A DNA stretch of 41,419 nucleotides from assembly GCF_002760245.1 (NCBI RefSeq), contig NZ_ASCA01000067.1, positions 1 through 41,419 of the forward strand. The letters are read 5' to 3'. This document shows positions 1 through 7,672 of this stretch, piece by piece (positions within the stretch are counted from its first letter, which is position 1; each line of letters begins with the position of its first letter). The position numbers and the translations under genes were made by a program. Source of the stretch: Streptococcus suis YS161. GTDB taxonomy: Bacteria; Bacillota; Bacilli; Lactobacillales; Streptococcaceae. The notes beneath the pieces were generated by a model, which saw only the letters and a list, made by a program, of their open reading frames with translations, had not been told where the DNA came from and did no database searches.

Positions 1-71
1 CTTTAGACGTCGCTGGAGAGAAACGGCTTATAGCCGGTGTACAAGCCACCCGTTTTCACGGGTGGTTATGA
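1..71 (+). mobile_element. Candidate right end of an IS200/IS605-family element (TnpB side)
   Basis: Two stem-loops follow each other: ACGGCT/AGCCGT-like at about 24-38, then CCACCCG (47-52 region) pairing with CGGGTGG around a TTTTCA loop, ending near 65. MATE coding sequence begins abruptly just after. Closely spaced subterminal hairpins are typical of the right end of IS200/IS605 elements, where the 3' end of the TnpB omega RNA also lies. The element body would lie upstream of the window. The family call rests on resemblance and layout only. It could instead be a terminator hairpin or another repeat. Confidence 0.4.
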
Positions 72-1393
72 CTACTCGGTCTATTGGCGCAGGAGATAGG
101 GAATCTCTTACCTTTCATGTCCGTCAAGCCTTAGTGCTTTCAGTAGGTGTAGGTCTGCTATTTGGTTTACTATCCTTTATTTTCGGGCGGCAGATGCTAG
201 TCTTAATGGGAGCAGAAATGGAGAGTTTGGCTGGCGCCCAGGCATTTTTTTACTGGGTTGGTGGTTTGACGATTTTACAAGCTCTGATGACCATTTTGGG
301 AACAATCCTGCGGGCATCTGGGGAGTAGGAAAGAACTCGACTAGTTAAAAAAGAGTTCGTCTTCCCACCCCCGCACAGCTCAAACTGTCTGGGAGACAGT
401 TTGAGGTTGGAGATGAAGCGAACTCTGTTCGCCTCAGTCGTAGAGGTCAGATTTGGAGTGTAAAACACGAACAAATCTGCCAATCAACCACTGCGCTGAG
501 ATGTTGAAACGAACTCTGAAAAGTGGTGCTAGGCTTTTTGCCCAACCCCTATGAAAATGAGCTTACTGACCAATGGTTTTAATGTGGTCTTGGACTATTT
601 CTTGATTTTTGGTATTGGCTCTTGGTCAGGTTTGGGGATTGTAGGGACCGCCTTGGGAATCATCTTAGCTCGCCTGCTTGGTACTGTCTTGCTTTACCGA
701 AAAGTACAGCAGACTGACTTGGCAGTTGATCTCAAACAATTGTTCCGCTTGGGAAGTCCTAAGGAAATGGTGGTTTTGACCCTACCTGCAGCAGCCGAAC
801 GCTTGGTTATGCGGTTGGGACAGGTGGTCTATTTCAGTTTGATTGTGGGGCTGGGGACGACTGTCTATGCTTCTCACATGATTGCAGGCAATATCGAGAG
901 TTTTACCTATATGCCAGCCTATGGTCTTGCGACAGCGGCAGCGGTTTTGATCGGTCAAGCCTTGGGAAAGGAGGACATCCTCACAGTTAGACGAGTCGCA
1001 TTTCTCAGCTCTGCCTATGGAGTAGCCACCATGTCCCTTCTGGGAATCGTCTTATTTTTCGGAGCTTCAAGTTTTGCTCTGCTATTTACCAAAGACCTAG
1101 AAGCCGTCCGTCAAGTCGTTACAGCCTTACGGATCGATGCTTTCAACCAGCCAGGCCTTGCGGTTTCTTTGATCATGGCTGGCGCACTGCAGGGCTTGGG
1201 GGATACCAAGTCGCCTCTCTACTCCACAGCGGTCGGGATGTGGGGGCTGCGCGTTTTAGGCGTTGTCGTCTTAGGTCAGATGTTCGGTTTAGGAATTGCT
1301 GGCGTCTGGCTGTCGATTTTGATTGACCTGCTCTTGCGAGCAATTTTTCTGACTTGGAGATTTCATGTAAAAACACGAAAACTAGCTGAATAG
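72..1393 (+). pseudogene. MATE-family multidrug efflux transporter, 5'-truncated and interrupted
   Basis: MATE transporters are inner-membrane drug/sodium or proton antiporters of about 440-460 residues with 12 membrane segments. Two segments are readable in the same frame: about 85 codons up to 320 (containing SIGAGDRESL and LGTILRASG) and about 280 codons from 548 to 1393 (PMKMSLLTNGFNVVLDYF onward). Between them a 227-bp repeat brings stops; the first is TAG at 326-328. The usual few residues between LRASG and PMKMS (typically D-T-K-T) are gone, so the insertion was not clean. The first roughly 100 residues are also missing, replaced by the hairpin sequence at 1-71. Both ends of the damage make a functional protein unlikely. 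The 3' part has several hydrophobic segments and could in principle make a fragment from ATG 551. Confidence 0.8.
321..547 (+). repeat. Structured modular intergenic repeat, copy A (inside the MATE gene)
   Basis: Begins GGGAGTAGGAAAGAACTC and ends GGCTTTTTGCCCAACC. It shares ordered blocks with 30214-30548 and, inverted, with 23824-23997: GGGAGTGGGA, CCCACCCCCGCACAG, a hairpin, GAAGCGAACTCTGTTCGC, GGAGTGTAAAACACGAA, CAACCACTGCGCTGAGATGTTG and GGCTTTTTGCCC. The hairpin here is CTCAAACTGTCT (379-390) pairing perfectly with AGACAGTTTGAG (394-405). It lies within the MATE reading frame and introduces stops. I do not know a published name for this family. Confidence 0.85.
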
Positions 1394-1405
1394 GCTAGTT
1401 TTTTT
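1380..1405 (+). terminator. Intrinsic terminator overlapping the end of the MATE gene
   Basis: AACTAGC (1380-1386) pairs with GCTAGTT (1394-1400), followed by TTTTT. The MATE stop codon TAG at 1391-1393 sits in the loop, so the last codons of the gene form part of the terminator. Confidence 0.75.
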
Positions 1406-1413
1406 GGTATAAT
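1405..1413 (+). promoter_or_regulatory. Extended -10 promoter of ridA
   Basis: TGG TATAAT (1405-1413) directly follows the T-tract of the preceding terminator. No good -35 is visible, which fits an extended -10 promoter. The Shine-Dalgarno sequence AGGAG at 1431-1435 precedes ATG 1444. Confidence 0.6.
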
Positions 1414-1443
1414 AGAAATAGAAGTATAGAAGGAGATAAAGAA

Positions 1444-1821
1444 ATGAAAACGATTCATACAGATAAAGCACCTGCAGCAATTGGCCCATACGTTCAAGGG
1501 AAGGTTGTTGGAAATTTCCTCTTTGCCTCTGGTCAGGTTCCCTTGTCACCTGAAACGGGTGAAATTGTGGGAGAGACTATTCAAGAGCAGACTGAGCAAG
1601 TCTTGAAAAATATCGCAGCAATTTTAGAAGAAGCTGGGACAGACTTTGATCATGTGGTTAAGACTACATGTTTCCTCAAAGATATGAATGATTTTGTAGC
1701 CTTTAACGAAGTTTATAAAACAGCCTTTTCAGCGGATTTTCCAGCTCGCTCAGCGGTGGAAGTGGCGCGCTTGCCACGTGATGTTAAGGTTGAGATTGAA
1801 GTTATTGCAGTTATTGATTAG
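1444..1821 (+). CDS. ridA: RidA family 2-iminobutanoate/2-iminopropanoate deaminase
   Basis: A 125-residue protein, the usual length for the RidA/YjgF/YER057c family of small cytosolic trimers. These hydrolyse reactive enamine/imine intermediates released by PLP enzymes such as threonine dehydratase, protecting other PLP enzymes. Visible family features are the N-terminal IGPYVQG, SGQVPL and the C-terminal FPARSAVEVARLP block, whose arginine binds the carboxylate of the substrate. ATG 1444 has AGGAG 9 nt upstream. It has its own promoter and lies 21 nt before rapZ, so it is probably co-transcribed with rapZ-yvcK-whiA. It could also be one of the RidA paralogues without tested deaminase activity. 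Confidence 0.9.
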   Translation: MKTIHTDKAPAAIGPYVQGKVVGNFLFASGQVPLSPETGEIVGETIQEQTEQVLKNIAAILEEAGTDFDHVVKTTCFLKDMNDFVAFNEVYKTAFSADFPARSAVEVARLPRDVKVEIEVIAVID

Positions 1822-1842
1822 AAGAGAAAAGGAGGGAATGTC

Positions 1843-2730
1843 ATGTCGGACAAACTCCATTTAGTAATTGTGACAGGGATGTCTGGAGCTGGTAAGACAG
1901 TAGCCATTCAGTCTTTTGAGGACTTGGGTTATTTTACCATTGATAATATGCCGCCGACTCTCTTGCCAAAGTTTTTAGAATTGATTCGCCACAGCCAGGA
2001 TAACAATAAGATTGCTCTTGTTGTAGATATGCGGAGTCGCTCCTTCTTTTCGGAGATTCGAGAGGTGTTGGATGAGATTGAGGGGGCAGAGGATTTAGAT
2101 TTTAAAGTCCTATTCTTGGATGCGACGGATAGTGAATTGGTTGCTCGCTATAAAGAAACTCGTCGTTCCCATCCTTTGGCGGCTGATGGTCGTGTTTTGG
2201 ACGGGATTCAGCTAGAACGTGAACTTTTGGCCCCCTTGAAAAATATGAGCCAGAATGTCATTGACACGACAGAGCTGACTCCTCGTAATCTCCGTAAGGC
2301 AATCTCGGAGCAGTTTGCTAGTCAAGACAACCAGCCCTCCTTCCGTGTGGAAGTTATGTCATTTGGTTTCAAATATGGTCTGCCTCTGGATGCGGACTTG
2401 GTCTTTGATGTGCGTTTCTTGCCAAATCCTTATTATCAGAAAGAATTACGAAATCTGACTGGTCTGGATGCTCCCGTCTTTGACTATGTCATGGAGCATC
2501 AAGAATCGGAAGAGTTTTATAGTCATTTGCTCGGCTTGATTGAGCCAATTCTGCCAGGTTACCAGAAGGAAGGGAAGTCTGTCCTTACCATCGCTGTTGG
2601 TTGCACAGGCGGTCAACATAGAAGCGTAGCCTTTGCTAAACGCTTGGCAGATGATTTGGAGAAAAACTGGATTGTCAATCGTAGCCATCGCGATAAGGAC
2701 AGACGGAAGGAGACGGTCAACCGCTCATGA
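1843..2730 (+). CDS. rapZ: RapZ/YvcJ-family nucleotide-binding protein
   Basis: A 295-residue P-loop protein, full length for the family. The Walker A motif GMSGAGKT is at residues 12-19 and the conserved C-terminal block [10 protein letters not shown] is present. In Enterobacteria RapZ delivers the small RNA GlmZ to RNase E and senses glucosamine-6-phosphate. In Gram-positives (YvcJ) the protein binds and hydrolyses nucleotides, and its RNA role is not established, so adaptor activity here is inference. The RBS is AAAGGAGGG about 10 nt before ATG 1843. The stop overlaps the yvcK start (ATGA, 2727-2730), suggesting translational coupling. The rapZ-yvcK-whiA order is conserved across Firmicutes. 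Confidence 0.93.
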   Translation: MSDKLHLVIVTGMSGAGKTVAIQSFEDLGYFTIDNMPPTLLPKFLELIRHSQDNNKIALVVDMRSRSFFSEIREVLDEIEGAEDLDFKVLFLDATDSELVARYKETRRSHPLAADGRVLDGIQLERELLAPLKNMSQNVIDTTELTPRNLRKAISEQFASQDNQPSFRVEVMSFGFKYGLPLDADLVFDVRFLPNPYYQKELRNLTGLDAPVFDYVMEHQESEEFYSHLLGLIEPILPGYQKEGKSVLTIAVGCTGGQHRSVAFAKRLADDLEKNWIVNRSHRDKDRRKETVNRS

Positions 2731-3701
2731 GAAAACCAAAGATTACAGTTATCGGGGGCGGGACTGGTATTCCAGTTATTTTGAAGAGTTTGCGGGATAA
2801 GGATGTAGAGATTACCGCTATCGTGACGGTAGCTGATGACGGAGGATCTTCGGGGGAAATTCGTCAGGCTTTGCAGGTGACCCCTCCAGGTGATTTGCGT
2901 AATGTCCTTTTGGCTATGTCGGATATGCCCAAACTTTATGAACAAATTTTCCAGTATCGTTTTGCGGATTCAGATGGTCCCTTGGCTGGTCATCCGCTAG
3001 GGAATCTCATCATTGCTGGCATTTCAGAAATGCAGGGTTCAACCTACAATGCAATGAGGTTGTTGACGCGCTTTTTCCATACGACAGGGCGGATTTATCC
3101 ATCTAGCGAACAGGCCTTGACCCTTCATGCTATTTTTACAGATGGGACCGAGGTAGCAGGTGAGAGCAAGATTTCCAAGCATAATGGGATGATTGATCAT
3201 GTCTATGTGACAAATTCTTATAACGATGATGAACCGAAAGCCAGTCGCCAAGTAGTTGAAACGATTATGGAAAGTGACATGATTGTACTTGGACCGGGTT
3301 CTCTTTTTACCTCAATCTTGCCGAATCTGATGATTTCTGACATTGGCAAAGCCCTAAAAGAAACCAAGGCTGAAGTGACCTATGTGTGCAACATTATGAC
3401 CCAACGGGGAGAGACTGAGTTTTTCTCAGATGCCGACCATGTGGCAGTTCTCAATACCCACCTAGCTGAACAATTTATTGATACAGTTTTGGTCAATATT
3501 GAGCCAGTTCCACAAGAGTATATGAATAGCAATCAGTTTGATGAATACTTGGTACAGGTAAAACACGATTTTGCAGGTTTGCAAAAACAAGCTAATCGTG
3601 TGATTTCTTCGAATTTTCTTCGTTTGGAAAATGGCGGGGCTTTCCATGATGGTGACTTGGTGGTAGAAGAGTTGCTCAAGATTTTGCAGGTGCGGTCATG
3701 A
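2727..3701 (+). CDS. yvcK: YvcK/CofD-like protein (gluconeogenesis factor)
   Basis: A 324-residue member of the CofD/YvcK family. The nucleotide-sugar-binding loop GGGTG is at residues 10-14, followed by the conserved [21 protein letters not shown] and GHPLGNL blocks. YvcK proteins bind UDP-GlcNAc and are needed for growth on gluconeogenic carbon sources and for normal cell shape in Bacillus. They do not make coenzyme F420. The start overlaps the rapZ stop and the stop overlaps the whiA start, so the three are translated as a coupled unit. The protein is presumably cytosolic and near the site of wall synthesis, which is family knowledge and not visible here. Confidence 0.93.
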   Translation: MRKPKITVIGGGTGIPVILKSLRDKDVEITAIVTVADDGGSSGEIRQALQVTPPGDLRNVLLAMSDMPKLYEQIFQYRFADSDGPLAGHPLGNLIIAGISEMQGSTYNAMRLLTRFFHTTGRIYPSSEQALTLHAIFTDGTEVAGESKISKHNGMIDHVYVTNSYNDDEPKASRQVVETIMESDMIVLGPGSLFTSILPNLMISDIGKALKETKAEVTYVCNIMTQRGETEFFSDADHVAVLNTHLAEQFIDTVLVNIEPVPQEYMNSNQFDEYLVQVKHDFAGLQKQANRVISSNFLRLENGGAFHDGDLVVEELLKILQVRS

Positions 3702-4615
3702 GTTTTACAGTACAAGTAAAGGAAGAATTGCTGCTTCAGTCTAGCCAAAATAAGAGCGAGCTATCTGCTATTATCAAATTATCAGGGAGTTTGGGCTTAG
3801 CTTCATCAGGCTTGACTCTTTCTATCAGCACGGAAAATGCAAAGATTGCCCGTCACATTTATGAACTGTTACTTCGTTTCTATCAGATTAAGGCTGAGAT
3901 TCGCCATCATCAAAAAACTAATCTCAAAAAGAATCGTGTGTATGCAGTTTTGATAGAAGACGGCGTGAATGAGATATTGAACGATTTGCATTTGGCTGAT
4001 AGTTTCTTTGGATTAGAGACGGGGATTTCTCCCTTGGTTTTGGAAAATGATTCATGGAGTCAAGCCTATCTTCGTGGAGCATTTTTAGCGGCAGGCTCTG
4101 TTAAAGATCCTGAAAAAGGAAAATACCAGCTTGAAATAGCTTCTGTCTATAGTGACCATGCCAATGACCTGGCCAATCTGATGCAGAAATTTCTTTTGGA
4201 TGCCAAAGTCATTGAGCGAAGTAAGGGAACCATTACCTATCTGCAACGTGCAGAGGACATTATGGATTTTCTTTTGGTGATTGGAGCAGAAGAGGCAAAG
4301 ACAGAATTTGAGAATGTTAAATTGCTTCGTGAGGCTCGCAATGATCTAAATCGAGCTACCAATGCGGAAGCTGCTAATATTGCAAAGACGGTCAATGCTA
4401 GTATGAAAACAATTAATAATATTATCAAAATTATGGATACTATCGGTCTAGATCAGTTGTCAGGTGACTTGCAGGAGATTGCCCAGTTGCGAATTCAGCA
4501 TCCAGACTATTCCATTCAGCAATTGGCGGATAGTCTAACGGTACCGATCACTAAAAGTGGTGTCAACCATCGTTTGCGGAAAATCAATAAGATTGCGGAT
4601 GAATTGACTGACTAG
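3698..4615 (+). CDS. whiA: WhiA-family DNA-binding protein
   Basis: A 305-residue protein, full length for Firmicute WhiA. It has an N-terminal LAGLIDADG homing-endonuclease-like fold (without nuclease activity in this family) and a C-terminal helix-turn-helix. The HTH is visible near the end in the stretch from about residue 265 to 300 ([21 protein letters not shown]). In actinomycetes WhiA controls sporulation genes; in Firmicutes it binds the nucleoid and affects division and chromosome segregation. The ATG overlaps the yvcK stop (ATGA, 3698-3701). It is the last gene of the unit; a terminator follows at 4746-4770. Confidence 0.93.
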   Translation: MSFTVQVKEELLLQSSQNKSELSAIIKLSGSLGLASSGLTLSISTENAKIARHIYELLLRFYQIKAEIRHHQKTNLKKNRVYAVLIEDGVNEILNDLHLADSFFGLETGISPLVLENDSWSQAYLRGAFLAAGSVKDPEKGKYQLEIASVYSDHANDLANLMQKFLLDAKVIERSKGTITYLQRAEDIMDFLLVIGAEEAKTEFENVKLLREARNDLNRATNAEAANIAKTVNASMKTINNIIKIMDTIGLDQLSGDLQEIAQLRIQHPDYSIQQLADSLTVPITKSGVNHRLRKINKIADELTD

Positions 4616-4645
4616 ATAGGTATACATAGAATGTTATAGTCATTT

Positions 4646-4729
4646 GAATTAACTTTGATACCTCGTCACTCTCGGCTTGCCGTACTCTAGTATTGCTTGC
4701 ACCTCAGTTCCTTGTCTGAAAGTTAATTC
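4646..4729. repeat. Small inverted-repeat element downstream of whiA
   Basis: GAATTAACTTT (4646-4656) and AAAGTTAATTC (4719-4729) are perfect 11-bp inverted repeats enclosing 62 bp that includes CTCGGCTTGCCGTACTC. Blocks like GCTTGCCGTACTC are common in streptococcal intergenic repeats. I see no second copy in this window. Confidence 0.55.
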
Positions 4730-4745
4730 ATTCGACGATACTAAG

Positions 4746-4770
4746 ACTGGTTCGAGAGGACCAGTTTTTT
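4746..4770 (+). terminator. Intrinsic terminator after whiA
   Basis: ACTGGT (4746-4751) pairs with ACCAGT (4760-4765), followed by TTTTT. It ends the ridA-rapZ-yvcK-whiA unit. Confidence 0.7.
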
Positions 4771-4783
4771 GTATTAGCTGTGA

Positions 4784-4910
4784 TATAGTAGAGTGAATTA
4801 GAAACAGGATATATCTAAGTTTGTCAATTTGAGAACTCTAAAGTTATTTTAGGAGTGGGTTATTAACACTATAACTCAAAACTGTCCTTTTCCTAATTCA
4901 AACTACTATA
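4784..4910. repeat. MITE-like element with 26-bp imperfect terminal inverted repeats
   Basis: The left arm (4784-4809, TATAGTAG..TGAATTAG..) and right arm (4885-4910, ..CTAATTCA..CTACTATA) match at 22 of 26 positions when inverted. Both ends are TA-flanked, as expected for an IS630/Tc1-type MITE with TA target duplication. The total is 127 bp with no coding capacity. Assignment to a parent IS is inference. Confidence 0.65.
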
Positions 4911-4970
4911 GTATTCCTCTTCACAGGAATGACCCTGTTTTATGAACATTTTTCAGTAATGATTAGCATA

Positions 4971-4992
4971 TAACATTAATATATGTTAAAAT
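4971..4992 (+). promoter_or_regulatory. flpS promoter with an 18-bp palindrome over the -10
   Basis: The extended -10 is TGT TAAAAT (4984-4992). It overlaps the palindrome TAACAT-TAATAT-ATGTTA (4971-4988). A palindrome covering the -10 is a good place for a dimeric repressor or autoregulator, but it is not the canonical FNR box (TTGAT-N4-ATCAA). The RBS AAAGGAG is at 5016-5022. Confidence 0.5.
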
Positions 4993-5027
4993 AGATAGAA
5001 GGATACTTTAGCTAGAAAGGAGTTTTG

Positions 5028-5723
5028 ATGATAAGCAACGAACAATATGATTATCTAAGGGCACATCCAACTTTTGAACGTTTGACACGTGATAGCTTTG
5101 ATCAATTAGCTAAGCATATTCGTTTTCGAAAGATTCCTAAGGGACAAATCTTTTTTTACGCAGAGGATCCTAGAGATTATCTATTTGTATTGTATAAGGG
5201 CTATGCTCGGATTGAGCAATATGATGAGACGGATAGTTTTACGTATTTGGACTATATTCGGCAGGGCGGTGCTTTTCCTTTTGGAGATATGTTTCAGGAT
5301 AAACCTTATCATTATACCGCCATTGCCATAACGGACCTAGAGTATTTTATTGTACCGATGGTCTTGTTTGAAACCTTGTCGAAGATAAATCCGAGTCAAA
5401 TGACTTATATCTGTCAAAAATTATCTAAAGTGCTTCGTTTTCAAGAATTGCGCTTGCGAAATGCGATGCGTTCCAAGGCATCAGATCGAGTCGTCCAAGC
5501 CTTGGCTCTTCTTTATTGGGATATGTGCCAGCGCGATCAGTTTGCTACCTTGCCATTTGAAATTCATATTCAAGAGATTTCGCGTTTAGCAGCTACGACA
5601 CGGGAAACGGTTAGCCATGTTTTGAAGCAACTGAAACAGGATGGTAAAATTGCTTATAGTCATAAACAGTTAACTTATTTAGATATTGATTATTTCTTAG
5701 AAAATTTGACAGAAACTCATTGA
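5028..5723 (+). CDS. flpS: Crp/Fnr-family transcriptional regulator (FlpS-like)
   Basis: A 231-residue protein with an N-terminal cyclic-nucleotide-binding-type beta barrel (about residues 20-120, including FFYAEDPRDYLFVLYKGYAR) and a C-terminal winged helix (about 165-225, with the recognition helix in AATTRETVSHVLKQLKQDG). The four-cysteine N-terminal cluster of E. coli FNR is absent, so any oxygen sensing would work differently. In S. suis the FNR-like protein beside arcA activates the ADI operon, and this gene occupies that position. ATG 5028 is preferred over the upstream in-frame TTG 5025 because it is the standard codon and the RBS AAAGGAG ends at 5022. The gene is monocistronic, bounded by its own promoter and terminator. 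Confidence 0.88.
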   Translation: MISNEQYDYLRAHPTFERLTRDSFDQLAKHIRFRKIPKGQIFFYAEDPRDYLFVLYKGYARIEQYDETDSFTYLDYIRQGGAFPFGDMFQDKPYHYTAIAITDLEYFIVPMVLFETLSKINPSQMTYICQKLSKVLRFQELRLRNAMRSKASDRVVQALALLYWDMCQRDQFATLPFEIHIQEISRLAATTRETVSHVLKQLKQDGKIAYSHKQLTYLDIDYFLENLTETH

Positions 5724-5738
5724 AGTTTCTGTTTTTTT
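5711..5738 (+). terminator. Intrinsic terminator overlapping the flpS stop
   Basis: AGAAACT (5711-5717) pairs with AGTTTCT (5724-5730), followed by G and seven T. The flpS stop TGA (5721-5723) lies in the loop. Confidence 0.8.
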
Positions 5739-5856
5739 ATAAAAAAATAAAAATTCATATAATGATATTACAGAAAGAATTATGCAGAATATAGGCGATA
5801 TAATCGATAATTATTTATAAATAAGGTTAAAAATGTGAAGAATTTCTCAAAATGAA
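5724..5856 (+). promoter_or_regulatory. AT-rich arcA upstream region
   Basis: After the flpS terminator this stretch holds several AT-rich, partly palindromic blocks, such as ATTCATATAATG near 5754 and GATAATTATTTATAAAT near 5808. They resemble ARG boxes in composition and are candidate sites for ArgR. No canonical FNR box is visible. The assignment is tentative. Confidence 0.35.
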
Positions 5857-5870
5857 TGAGAGCGTTTTCA
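5857..5870 (+). promoter_or_regulatory. Catabolite responsive element (cre) upstream of arcA
   Basis: TGAGAGCGTTTTCA matches the consensus TGWNANCGNTNWCA at every position. It sits just upstream of the putative arcA -10 (5893-5898), over the -35 region, where CcpA would block transcription. This fits the known carbon catabolite repression of streptococcal ADI operons. Confidence 0.85.
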
Positions 5871-5889
5871 AGTTTTTGTTTTTTTCCTC

Positions 5890-5984
5890 TGTTAAACTAT
5901 GGATGTAAAGAGGAAATGAGAGGCAGGAAAGCGTACGGTCCTCCTCGTTTCCCATCATGTATAAATCTACAAGGAGGACAGATC
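5890..5984 (+). promoter_or_regulatory. arcA promoter and structured leader with anti-Shine-Dalgarno
   Basis: The extended -10 is TGT TAAACT (5890-5898), giving a transcript start near 5905 and an 80-nt leader. GTCCTCCT (5938-5945) is perfectly complementary to AGGAGGAC (5972-5979), which contains the arcA Shine-Dalgarno. The same GTCCTCCT lies in the loop of a second possible hairpin, GGAAAGCG (5926-5933) with CGTTTCC (5946-5952). The two folds give one state with the SD hidden and one with it free. Confidence 0.55.
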
Positions 5985-7214
5985 ATGTCAAACCATCCAA
6001 TTCATGTCTTTTCAGAAATTGGTAAGCTGAAAAAAGTTATGTTACACAGACCAGGTAAGGAAATTGAAAACCTTATGCCTGACTATCTAGAACGCCTACT
6101 CTTCGATGATATTCCATTCTTAGAAGATGCACAGAAAGAGCATGATGCTTTTGCTCAAGCTCTTCGTGATGAAGGTGTCGAAGTACTCTACTTGGAAAAA
6201 TTAGCTGCTGAGTCACTTGTTACACCTGAAATTCGTGAGCAATTTATTGATGAATACCTTGAAGAAGCAAATATTCGTGGTCGTGCTACTAAGAAAGCCA
6301 TCCGCAAACTGTTGCTAGCTATTGAAGACAACAAAGAGTTGGTAGAGAAAACGATGGCGGGTGTTCAGAAAGCTGAGTTACCGGAAGTCCCTGCTGAAGA
6401 AAAAGGTTTGACAGACTTGGTCGAATCATCCTACCCATTTGCAATTGACCCAATGCCAAACCTTTACTTCACTCGGGATCCATTTGCGACTATCGGTAAT
6501 GCAGTTTCTCTTAACCACATGTATTCAGAAACACGGAACCGTGAAACTTTGTATGGTAAATATATCTTCACTCATCACCCAGAATATGGTGGAAAAGTTC
6601 CATTGGTTTACAATCGTGAAGAAACTACTCGTATCGAGGGTGGGGACGAATTGGTTCTTTCAAAAGATGTTTTGGCAGTAGGTATTTCACAACGTACCGA
6701 TGCTGCTTCTATTGAAAAACTTCTGGTCAATATCTTTAAACAAAATGTTGGTTTCAAGAAAGTATTGGCCTTTGAATTTGCTAACAACCGTAAATTCATG
6801 CACTTGGATACTGTCTTTACCATGGTTGACTATGATAAGTTTACTATCCACCCAGAAATTGAAGGTGACCTTCGCGTCTTCTCTGTAACCTATGAAAATG
6901 ATACGCTTCATATTGAAGAAGAACATGGTGACTTGGCAGAACTTTTGGCTGCGAACCTTGGTCTTGAAAAAGTAGAATTGATCCGTTGTGGTGGCGGTGA
7001 TATGGTTGCTGCTGGTCGTGAGCAATGGAATGATGGTTCAAATACATTGACCATTGCACCAGGTGTGGTAGTTGTTTACAAACGCAATACGATTACCAAT
7101 GCAATCCTCGAGTCCAAAGGGCTTCGTTTGATTAAGATTGGCGGAAGCGAATTGGTTCGCGGTCGTGGTGGACCTCGTTGTATGTCAATGCCGTTTGAAC
7201 GGGAAGACATCTAA
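5985..7214 (+). CDS. arcA: Arginine deiminase
   Basis: Cytosolic enzyme hydrolysing L-arginine to citrulline and ammonia, the first step of the ADI pathway. The protein has 409 residues, the normal length for streptococcal ArcA. The catalytic cysteine is in GPRCMSMP near residue 399. Other family blocks are [10 protein letters not shown], the [10 protein letters not shown] histidine block and [10 protein letters not shown]. The frame is open upstream to 5856, but the start is ATG 5985, which has the strong RBS AAGGAGG at 5971-5977 and yields the conserved N-terminus [18 protein letters not shown]. The stop TAA shares its last base with the next gene (TAATG, 7212-7216). Its expression is probably controlled by CcpA (cre 5857-5870), FlpS and ArgR, and possibly by leader folding. 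Confidence 0.97.
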   Translation: MSNHPIHVFSEIGKLKKVMLHRPGKEIENLMPDYLERLLFDDIPFLEDAQKEHDAFAQALRDEGVEVLYLEKLAAESLVTPEIREQFIDEYLEEANIRGRATKKAIRKLLLAIEDNKELVEKTMAGVQKAELPEVPAEEKGLTDLVESSYPFAIDPMPNLYFTRDPFATIGNAVSLNHMYSETRNRETLYGKYIFTHHPEYGGKVPLVYNREETTRIEGGDELVLSKDVLAVGISQRTDAASIEKLLVNIFKQNVGFKKVLAFEFANNRKFMHLDTVFTMVDYDKFTIHPEIEGDLRVFSVTYENDTLHIEEEHGDLAELLAANLGLEKVELIRCGGGDMVAAGREQWNDGSNTLTIAPGVVVVYKRNTITNAILESKGLRLIKIGGSELVRGRGGPRCMSMPFEREDI

Positions 7215-7654
7215 TGCCAAGTATAGAACGAACAACTATCGGTTCGGAAGAATGGCAACGCGCAGCCTCTATCTATGTCCGCTATAAGGTATTTGTTCTT
7301 GAGCGTGGCATTGCAAAGGAAGATGAATTTGACCAGAATGATACTGAAGGAAGAGTTTACGCCAATCTCTTTATTGGTGAGGAGCCTGTTTCAACGGGAC
7401 GTTTTCTTCCTGTCGGTCCTGGTCAAGCTCGTCTAACCCGAATAGCCACTCTACCGAATTTTCGTGGAAAAGGCTATGGAAAAATGATTATCAGCTCTTT
7501 GGAAGCTTATGCACAAGAAACAGGCTTTCATCAGTTGGATATACATTCGGAGTTAACTGCAAAGACTTTTTATGAGTCAGTCGGCTACCAAGCAACTTCT
7601 GAAGTTTATCAAGAAGATGGAGAATGGTGCCAGACATTGACAAAATTTATTTAA
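7214..7654 (+). CDS. GNAT-family N-acetyltransferase of the ADI operon
   Basis: A 146-residue GNAT protein. The acetyl-CoA-binding motif A is visible as RIATLPNFRGKGYGKMII at about residues 75-92. Its start ATG 7214 overlaps the arcA stop, implying translational coupling, and arcB follows 18 nt later. This gene (often called orf2 of the S. suis ADS) has no assigned substrate. A small molecule of the arginine pathway or a polyamine is a guess from context. The C-terminal half has the usual motif B, including TAKTFYESVGY. The class assignment is secure, the function is not known. Confidence 0.88.
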   Translation: MPSIERTTIGSEEWQRAASIYVRYKVFVLERGIAKEDEFDQNDTEGRVYANLFIGEEPVSTGRFLPVGPGQARLTRIATLPNFRGKGYGKMIISSLEAYAQETGFHQLDIHSELTAKTFYESVGYQATSEVYQEDGEWCQTLTKFI

Positions 7655-7672
7655 ACATTAGGAGAAGAGACA

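Noticed and set aside
5856..5984. N-terminal extension of the arcA frame to 5856.
   Set aside because: It would include the cre site and the promoter; ATG 5985 has a strong RBS and gives the family N-terminus.
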